From contig DATDFL010000248.1 in the NCBI GenBank assembly GCA_036522595.1, forward strand, positions 1 to 6,651: a stretch of DNA of 6,651 bases, read 5' to 3'. Below the pieces are notes generated by a model, which saw nothing but the letters and a program-made list of their open reading frames with translations, was not told where the DNA came from and made no database searches. Made by a program: the position numbers and the translations under genes. Source of the DNA: AC-32 sp036522595. Lineage in GTDB: Bacteria; Actinomycetota; Thermoleophilia; Gaiellales; Gaiellaceae. This document shows positions 1 to 5,196 of the stretch, one piece after another; position 1 is the first letter of the stretch; every line of letters begins with the position of its first letter.

Positions 1-51
1 CGGCGGCGGAGGCGGAGGCGGTGGAGGCGGGGGCGGCGGGGGCGGCGGCGG
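1..51 (-). repeat. Polyproline-coding tract, 17 consecutive CCN codons
   Basis: Every in-frame triplet from 51 down to 1 on the minus strand is CCN (CCG, CCC, CCT or CCA), giving Pro403-Pro419 of the secreted hydrolase. The codons are mixed, though CCG dominates, so the tract is partly a low-complexity GGC/GGA-type repeat on the plus strand. It runs into the window edge, so its full length is unknown. Such stretches usually form stiff extended linkers between a catalytic domain and a wall- or carbohydrate-binding part, and their translation normally depends on EF-P. Confidence 0.9.
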
Positions 52-1257
52 ATCGCCTTGCGAGCGGAGGATCGCCCCGCTCGTCGGCGCCAGCGTCACC
101 GAAGAGGTCGCAGTGCCGTCGTCGTTGTAGTACGTCGCGCCAAGGTTGACCGTCACGCTCGAGGTCGAGGGGTTCACCACCACCGTCCCGCCGGTGTAAT
201 TGCGGCGCCAGGCCGAGCCGACGGCGAAGCGAGCTCCGGAAGGCGTCCCGATGTCAGCGGCCCAGACCGGCGAGTACGGATCCTGGTCCTCCGGGTTCGA
301 GAGCTCGTAGACGAGCGCGCCCGAATTCGACGGATCGTCGAGGAGCAGGAAGTTCGCGCGCGCCCAGGTCATCGTGCCCGTGTCGCCACTGGGCGCATAC
401 GTGATTCCGAGGAAGATCTTGCCCGCCTGCTCGGTGAGCGCCTCGAAGCCCTGCCGGAACGTCCAGTCGCTGCCCGAGAACCGACCCGTGCTGCCCATGC
501 CCCACTTCGAGTAGTACTCCTGAGAGCCGCCAGAGACGAACTGGAGCCAGTCCCGCCAGGTCGCCTGGGCGTCGTAGTCCGAGGCCCACGGCGTGTAGAA
601 GTTCGGCACGGCGAGGAGCCCGGCAGACATCAGCCCGGGGCCGACGTTCGCGAGCATCGCTCGCGTCGCCGCGCGCCACGAGGCGGCGGTCGGATACCGC
701 GCCATCGTGCGGCCGTTCAGGTGGAAGCTCATGTCGGCGTCGGTGTCATCCAGGAAGACACCGTCCCAGCCGCCGGCGTGTGCGTCCGTCACGACGTTCT
801 GCAGCCACTTCGCCTGGTAGGCCGTGTTGCCCACGTCCATGATCCAGGCCTGCGAATACATGGACGAGTTGAGCCGGTGGCCGGCCGAGTCGGTGATGAA
901 CCAGTCGGGGTGATGCTGGTCTGCGTCGCAGTAGCCGACGCCGGTCGTCTGGTACGGCAGGTCCTGGCCGTTCTGGCAGCCGTAGGAGACGGTGAAGCTG
1001 AAGTTCTTGTAGACGAGCGCCTTGAGGTTCGGGTTCTGCGCCTTCAGCGCGGGTAGCAGCGGCGCGTCCCACGAGTTGAGGATCACGTACTTGTAGCGCG
1101 AGAGGTCGCCGCCGGACTGGACGCAGCCCGTGCAGATGCGCAGGGAGGCGATACCGCGCTGCGGGTTCGTCGCGCGCGCGGACCGGCCCCCCACGAGCGC
1201 CAGGACGGCGAACGCGGCGACTAGAAGAATGAGGCGGCGGCGTGAAGCGACGGTCAC
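1..1257 (-). CDS. Secreted putative glycoside hydrolase (GHL15/GH114-like TIM barrel), C-terminal end beyond window
   Basis: The gene is read from a GTG at 1257, three codons after an in-frame TGA, and stays open to base 1 (419 codons visible). Residues 1-29 look like a Sec signal peptide: arginines RRR at 6-8, a hydrophobic stretch at about 9-23, and an ARA-type cleavage site at 27-29. The body has the look of a TIM-barrel hydrolase: YVILNSWDAP near 57, LKALVYKNF near 78, WIMDVGN near 138, and an acidic cluster GGWDGVFLDDTDAD at 162-175, which may carry a catalytic Asp. A second acidic site is E247 in GGSQEYYSKWG. Residues about 340-398 resemble a beta-sandwich end (GGTVVVNPS, then APTSGAIL). 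After that come 17 consecutive prolines, 403-419, likely a linker. Assignment to the hypothetical GHL15/GH114-type family rests on recalled motif style; substrate is unknown. Cysteines C42/C45 form a CxxC near the mature N terminus. It lies 30 nt downstream of a glycosyltransferase on the same strand, suggesting co-expression. No strong ribosome binding site is visible. Confidence 0.72.
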   Translation of the reverse strand, partial: MTVASRRRLILLVAAFAVLALVGGRSARATNPQRGIASLRICTGCVQSGGDLSRYKYVILNSWDAPLLPALKAQNPNLKALVYKNFSFTVSYGCQNGQDLPYQTTGVGYCDADQHHPDWFITDSAGHRLNSSMYSQAWIMDVGNTAYQAKWLQNVVTDAHAGGWDGVFLDDTDADMSFHLNGRTMARYPTAASWRAATRAMLANVGPGLMSAGLLAVPNFYTPWASDYDAQATWRDWLQFVSGGSQEYYSKWGMGSTGRFSGSDWTFRQGFEALTEQAGKIFLGITYAPSGDTGTMTWARANFLLLDDPSNSGALVYELSNPEDQDPYSPVWAADIGTPSGARFAVGSAWRRNYTGGTVVVNPSTSSVTVNLGATYYNDDGTATSSVTLAPTSGAILRSQGDPPPPPPPPPPPPPPPPP

Positions 1258-1287
1258 GCCGCTTCAATCGTCGCCCTGTCTTTTGTA

Positions 1288-2397
1288 CTAGTCCCTCGTT
1301 CGAGTGGCTACTTCGTCGTAGAGCTGCACGAGGCTCCCGACCATGGTGTCGAGCGACAGTCGGGCCTCTGCAACGCGCCTCCCTTCGACACCGAGCTCCG
1401 CCGCGCGAGTCGGGTTCGAGAGAACGCTCTCGAGCGCCGTCGCGAGCCCTCGGGCGTCGCCGAGCGGCCCGAGCTCGCCCGTGCGGCCCGGCTCGACGAG
1501 CTCCCCGGTCCCGCCCGCATCGGTCGCGACGACCGGAACCCCTGCCGCCATCGCCTCGACGACCGCGAGTGGACAGCCCTCGTAGTCGCTCGCCAGCAGC
1601 GCGCACTCCGCCCTGGCCAGCAGCTCCGGAACGTCCTCGCGGTTGCCGAGGAACTTCACCGCGCCGTTGAGGCCGAGCTCCGCGGTCAGTGCCTCGGCCT
1701 GGGCCCGCAACGGCCCCTCGCCGACGAGGTGCAGCTCCGCCTCCGGAACGGACTCCCGCACCGAGGCCAGGGCTCGCAGGGCCAGGTCGGGCCGCTTGGG
1801 CCGCGCGAGCCGTCCGACCATGAGAATCCGGCCGCGCACGGGCTCACGTGGAAGCGCATAGCGCTCCAGGAGCACGCCGTTCGGAATCACGCGGTACTGC
1901 CCCGGCCGGCCGATCCGCTCGGCGAGCCCAGCGTCCCGCTCGTCCTGCGAGAGCGCGACGATCGTGTGGCACCAGCGCGCCGCCATCCGCTCCAGCTGGA
2001 CGTAGAAGCGCGACTCGAGCCCATGCGCGGCCCAGAACGACCAGCCGTGCGGGCTGAACAGGCAGGCCTGCGACTTCCCGCGCAGGAACGAGGCAAGCCG
2101 CCCGATGAAGCCGGCCTTCGACGAGTGGACGTGAATCACGTCCGCGCGGCCGACAAGCCGCTGTAGCGTCGCCCAGGAGCGCGCGTCGTCGGGATGCGGG
2201 CGGCGGTGTCGCCTGATCGCGTGCAGCTCGACGTCGGGACGCCCTTCGAGCCTCGTCCAGGTGAGCGACCCGCGCGGGCAGGCCACGTCCACCGCAAAGC
2301 GTCCGGGCGGCAGCGCGTCGACCAGCGCGACGACATGGCGGGCCACACCACCGTCCCAGGGCTGGGCCGCAAGCAGGAGCCGCTGGTGTGATTTCAC
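1288..2397 (-). CDS. GT4-family (GT-B fold) glycosyltransferase
   Basis: This 369-residue protein has the usual length and two-domain layout of a GT4 retaining glycosyltransferase, which would add a sugar from a nucleotide-sugar donor to a lipid-linked acceptor at the cytoplasmic membrane face. The N-terminal Rossmann half shows GGVARHV at 16-22, ADVIHVHSSKAGFIGR at 85-100 and SPHGWSFW at 115-122. The C-terminal donor-binding half shows VIPNG at 170-174, VGRLARPKRPDLAL (R196 and K201, the usual phosphate-contacting pair), LVGEGPLR at 224-231, and the EX7E motif with E273 and E281 in DYEGCPLAVVEAMAAGVPVV. All expected key residues are present. The start is GTG at 2397, the one that gives the natural first strand; there is no clear Shine-Dalgarno sequence. 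It is divergent from the kinase gene and lies just upstream of the secreted hydrolase. The exact sugar cannot be told. Confidence 0.92.
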   Translation of the reverse strand: MKSHQRLLLAAQPWDGGVARHVVALVDALPPGRFAVDVACPRGSLTWTRLEGRPDVELHAIRRHRRPHPDDARSWATLQRLVGRADVIHVHSSKAGFIGRLASFLRGKSQACLFSPHGWSFWAAHGLESRFYVQLERMAARWCHTIVALSQDERDAGLAERIGRPGQYRVIPNGVLLERYALPREPVRGRILMVGRLARPKRPDLALRALASVRESVPEAELHLVGEGPLRAQAEALTAELGLNGAVKFLGNREDVPELLARAECALLASDYEGCPLAVVEAMAAGVPVVATDAGGTGELVEPGRTGELGPLGDARGLATALESVLSNPTRAAELGVEGRRVAEARLSLDTMVGSLVQLYDEVATRTRD

Positions 2398-2412
2398 GGG
2401 GCGAAGGGTATT

Positions 2413-2429
2413 GTTCGGTCCCCCCGAAC
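2413..2429. repeat. Exact inverted repeat, candidate operator
   Basis: GTTCGG at 2413-2418 and CCGAAC at 2424-2429 are exact reverse complements around a 5-nt TCCCC spacer. The arms do not extend further (T2412 faces C2430). The 17-bp size and the place inside the divergent intergenic region, overlapping the end of the rightward -10-like hexamer, fit a dimeric repressor site. As RNA it would make only a short hairpin without a U tract, so a terminator is unlikely. Confidence 0.4.
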
Positions 2430-2462
2430 CCAGCAGAACACGATCCCGGCCCGGAGCGCTCG

Positions 2463-2470
2463 AGGGAAGG
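2463..2470 (+). promoter_or_regulatory. Ribosome binding site supporting the TTG start of the kinase gene
   Basis: A purine-rich AGGGAAGG lies 5 nt before the TTG at 2476. This is the best Shine-Dalgarno-like sequence among the complete genes here and decides for the TTG: the next ATG in frame (2536) falls inside the first membrane segment. Confidence 0.6.
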
Positions 2471-2475
2471 ACAAC

Positions 2476-3843
2476 TTGGCATTCAACGATCTCTTGCGGG
2501 TGTTCTGGCAGCGCAAGCTGCTGGTCATCGTGGTCATGCTTCTCGTTATCGGCCCGGCGTACGCCGCAACCAAGCTCGTCTCGAAGCAGTACGAGTCGAC
2601 GGCGACGCTCGCGGTCACGCCGAAGGACCCGAAGGACATCTCCGCCTTCCTGATCCTCGATCAGGTCGTCCCGCTCTACGCCGACCAGGCGACGAGCCGA
2701 TCGACGCTCGATCTGGCGCGCCAGCTTGCCGGCGGCTCGCTCTGCGGGATCAGCGTCGAGGTGTTCAAGGGCACCGGCATCTTCAAGGTCAAATCGCGCT
2801 GCACGAGCCGCTTCCGGGCGCAGAAGAGCGCTGCGGCGGTCGCGAGCGTCCTGCTCCAGCGCGCCGACTCAGGTGACGTCGGGTCTTCTGCGATGACGCT
2901 GAACGAGCCCGACCCGCCTGCCCTCCCGGGCGGTCCGGTCTTCCCGCGCACCAAGCTGACCCTGCTGGTCGCCGCGCTGCTCGGCCTGGGGCTCGGGCTG
3001 GCGGCCGCGGTGCTGCGCGAGAGCCTCACCACGAAGGTCGAGTCCGCGGACGACCTCGCCGAAGTCGCGGGTGTCCCGGTCTACGCCGAGATTCCGGCCG
3101 AGAGCGCCGTCCTCAAGCTGCACACGCCCGAGGATCTAGCGACCCAGCCGCGCCTGCGGATCGTCGCCGAGGCCTTCCGCGACCTCCGCACGAACCTGCT
3201 CTTCACCGACGAGGGCATCCGCTCGGTGCTGATCACGAGCCCGGACGGCAGCCACGGCAAGACGACCGTCGCGTTCGGCCTCGCCGCCACGCTCGCTCGC
3301 GCGGGCACGAAGACGCTCCTCATCGACGCAGACCTGCGCCGCGGCCGGGTTGCCGAGCTGCTCGAGCTGCCGCGCTCTCCGGGCCTCATGGACGTCCTGC
3401 TCGGCGAGACCGAGCTCGAGGACGCGGCGCGCGTCACCAGCGACGGCCTGCACGTGCTCGTCGGCGGCCGGCGTGCTGCCGACCCGGGTGAGCTGCTGAC
3501 GAGCGCGTTTCCGACGCTGCTCGCGCGTCTCGAACGCGAGTACGAGGCGGTGATCATCGACTCCACGCCCGTGATCCCGATCAGCGATGCGCGGATCATC
3601 GCGCGGTACGCCGACGCCACGCTCCTCGTCGCCCGCGCCGGAGGCGCGCTCCGGCGCCAGGTGCGCGCGGCGGTCGAGCGGCTCGGCTTGATCAACGTGC
3701 AGCTGACGGCGGCGGTGCTCAACTACTCGACGGCCGTCCGCTCCTCGAGCTACTACGTCCAGCCGACCGGCGAGGACGCGGACGTTCCGGCCGCACGGTC
3801 GGCGCGGCGGCTCTCCGAAAAGCGCGGCGCCGCGCGCCGCTAG
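2476..3843 (+). CDS. Fused Wzz-like chain-length determinant / BY-type tyrosine kinase
   Basis: The 455-residue protein combines a polysaccharide co-polymerase domain with a bacterial tyrosine kinase domain, the single-chain arrangement of Wzc-type proteins that regulate polymer length and export. A first membrane helix spans about 14-32. A short extracytoplasmic part follows (33-158, with C90 and C109), then a proline-rich segment (PDPPALPGGPVFP, 145-157) and a second helix at about 161-180, as in Wzz proteins. The cytoplasmic kinase shows the oligomerisation motif EAFRDLR at 232-238 (EX2RX2R), Walker A TSPDGSHGKTT at 254-264 (K262), Walker A' LLIDADLRRG at 281-290, and Walker B VIIDSTPV at 359-366. 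The tail has only Y417, Y426 and Y427, fewer tyrosines than a typical autophosphorylated cluster. The start is TTG with a good ribosome binding site. It is the first gene of the rightward operon and ends 9 nt before the polymerase-like gene. The call is firm; active tyrosine phosphorylation is inferred. Confidence 0.92.
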   Translation: MAFNDLLRVFWQRKLLVIVVMLLVIGPAYAATKLVSKQYESTATLAVTPKDPKDISAFLILDQVVPLYADQATSRSTLDLARQLAGGSLCGISVEVFKGTGIFKVKSRCTSRFRAQKSAAAVASVLLQRADSGDVGSSAMTLNEPDPPALPGGPVFPRTKLTLLVAALLGLGLGLAAAVLRESLTTKVESADDLAEVAGVPVYAEIPAESAVLKLHTPEDLATQPRLRIVAEAFRDLRTNLLFTDEGIRSVLITSPDGSHGKTTVAFGLAATLARAGTKTLLIDADLRRGRVAELLELPRSPGLMDVLLGETELEDAARVTSDGLHVLVGGRRAADPGELLTSAFPTLLARLEREYEAVIIDSTPVIPISDARIIARYADATLLVARAGGALRRQVRAAVERLGLINVQLTAAVLNYSTAVRSSSYYVQPTGEDADVPAARSARRLSEKRGAARR

Positions 3844-3852
3844 GCGGCACCG

Positions 3853-5196
3853 GTGACGCTTCCGGGACGCCTCGAGGCAGCTCGCCCCGACGGGCTCGAG
3901 CTTGCCGGCCTGCTCGGCCTGGCGGCCGCCGCGGGAGCGCTCGCCCTCGGAGCGCTCGAGCGGCCGACGTTCGCGCTCCTGGTCGTGCTGGGCGGCGCCG
4001 CGGTGCTGCTGTTCCTTTTGCGGACCGATCTCGCGCTGCTGCTCGTCGTCGCGAGCGCGCCGCTCGAAGGCGCCTTCTCGTCGGGCCCCGCGGGGATCAG
4101 CGTCACGAAGCTGACCGGCGGGCTCTGCTTCGCCAGCTTCGCGTTCTCGTTCGCCCGCGGCCGGCGAAGGCTGGAGTTCGAGCGCGGGCAGGCGATCGTG
4201 CTCGGCATCCTCGCGCTCGCGCTGCTCTCGACCCTGCAGGCGCAGGACACATCGTCCGCGCTGACGACCACGTCCCGATACGCGAGCTTCGCTCTCGTCT
4301 ACGTGATCTTCACGCAGCTCGGTCATGACCGCGTCCTCCAGCGGCGGATTGCCTGGACGCTGTCGGCAGCGGCCACGGTCGCCGCCGGGATCGGCCTGCA
4401 CGAGTACCTCGTCGGCAGCCAGGAGCTCGCAACGCTCAAGTACGTGAACCAGAACGACTTCGCGTTCATGCTCGCGACGACGCTGCCGCTGATGTTCTTC
4501 TGCCTCGGCGGCCCGAAGCTGTTGCGGCCGCTCGTGCTCGCCGCGATCGGGCTCGTATCCGCCGCGACGCTGCTCAGCCTCTCGCGCGGCGCGCTCGTCG
4601 GCATCGCGGCGGGCTTCCTGGTGTTCGTGATCACCGACCGGAGGCGCGTCCGCGTGACGCTTGCCGCCGGCGTGCTCGCGGCGATCGGGACGATCGCGGT
4701 CATCCAGAGCAACCCGCAGCGCTTCCACCAGGCGCTCCAGCTCAAGTCGCAGGTCGCGCAGCAGAACGTGTCGACGAGGTTCGGCGCCTGGGGTGCCGCC
4801 TCGCGGCTTGCGTCCGATCACCCCCTGCTGGGCGTCGGGCCCGGCAACTTCCAGTTCTACTACAACAAGCTGACCGGGCAGCCCATCGGGACCTTCACGC
4901 TGACCGTGGCGCACAACGCGCTCCTCGACGTCGGCGCCGAGCTCGGCATCGCCGCGATGTGCCTGCTCGCCGCGTACCTCGTGCTCGCGTTCGTCCGGCT
5001 CACGTCGTGCGTCGAGCACGGGTACGGCGATCCCGGCTTCGTGCGGGCCTTACGCATCTCGCTGACGATCGCGATCGTGAGCGCGATGTTCCTCTCGGAG
5101 CAGTATTTCCTGCCGTTCTGGCTGCTCGGTGGGCTCGCAGCCGCGATCTGGATGGACGGCCGGCGGCAGGCCGCGCGGGCCCCTCGGCCCGAATGA
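3853..5196 (+). CDS. Wzy / O-antigen ligase-family membrane protein, probable polysaccharide polymerase
   Basis: This 447-residue protein is strongly hydrophobic, with about 11-12 predicted membrane helices (for example near 15-35, 38-57, 112-130, 166-183, 224-241, 245-260, 268-285, 360-383, 402-433). The family signature is in the second half: LSLSRGALVG at 241-250, a large outside loop at about 286-355 with RFGAW (R309), the motif DHPLLGVGPGNF at 322-333, and AHNALLDVGAELG at 353-365 with the conserved His354. These match the Wzy_C/O-antigen ligase superfamily, whose members join undecaprenyl-linked glycans or transfer them to an acceptor. Since an actinobacterium would have no LPS core, a Wzy-type polymerase is more likely than a WaaL ligase, but attachment to a wall or protein acceptor is possible. 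The start is GTG, 9 nt after the kinase stop, with no strong ribosome binding site. It overlaps the next gene by 4 nt. Confidence 0.88.
   Translation: MTLPGRLEAARPDGLELAGLLGLAAAAGALALGALERPTFALLVVLGGAAVLLFLLRTDLALLLVVASAPLEGAFSSGPAGISVTKLTGGLCFASFAFSFARGRRRLEFERGQAIVLGILALALLSTLQAQDTSSALTTTSRYASFALVYVIFTQLGHDRVLQRRIAWTLSAAATVAAGIGLHEYLVGSQELATLKYVNQNDFAFMLATTLPLMFFCLGGPKLLRPLVLAAIGLVSAATLLSLSRGALVGIAAGFLVFVITDRRRVRVTLAAGVLAAIGTIAVIQSNPQRFHQALQLKSQVAQQNVSTRFGAWGAASRLASDHPLLGVGPGNFQFYYNKLTGQPIGTFTLTVAHNALLDVGAELGIAAMCLLAAYLVLAFVRLTSCVEHGYGDPGFVRALRISLTIAIVSAMFLSEQYFLPFWLLGGLAAAIWMDGRRQAARAPRPE

Larger units (their letters stand above)
2398..2475. promoter_or_regulatory. Divergent intergenic control region
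   Basis: These 78 nt separate the start codons of two divergent genes, so promoters for both the leftward glycosyltransferase-hydrolase pair and the rightward polysaccharide operon must lie here or overlap the gene ends. On the plus strand, TATTGT at 2409-2414 fits the TANNNT pattern of an actinobacterial -10 element. On the minus strand, TACCCT (2410 down to 2405) fits the same pattern and ends 7 nt before the GTG at 2397. The two hexamers overlap at the TA of 2409-2410. No good -35 match was seen for either. The hexamers are short and could be chance; the region's role as divergent control DNA is a firmer claim than the individual elements. Confidence 0.5.

Noticed and set aside
1..51. Triplet repeat as a CRISPR or tandem-repeat array
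   Set aside because: The repeat is an in-frame run of proline codons with no spacers and no longer repeat unit.
58..1056. Plus-strand open frame of 332 codons
   Set aside because: Product is arginine-, valine- and glycine-rich with no domain; it is antisense to the hydrolase gene, whose signal peptide and ordered motifs are convincing.
1258..1287. Gap between the leftward glycosyltransferase and hydrolase as a terminator or promoter
   Set aside because: Only 30 nt, with no stem-loop plus T tract and no good promoter hexamers; better read as an operon spacer.
746..1606. Minus-strand 286-codon frame spanning the glycosyltransferase/hydrolase junction
   Set aside because: It overlaps both real genes in another frame and has arginine-rich shadow composition.
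2453..3960. Twelve-base repeat GGAGCGCTCGAG at 2453-2464 and 3949-3960
   Set aside because: Made of palindromic AGCGCT and CTCGAG pieces that are common in this base composition; one copy is within coding sequence and there is no third copy or spacing pattern seen.
3136..5019. Minus-strand open frame of 627 codons, the longest in the window
   Set aside because: Highly charged Arg/Glu/Asp-rich low-complexity product spanning two well-supported plus-strand genes; typical antisense shadow in high-GC DNA.
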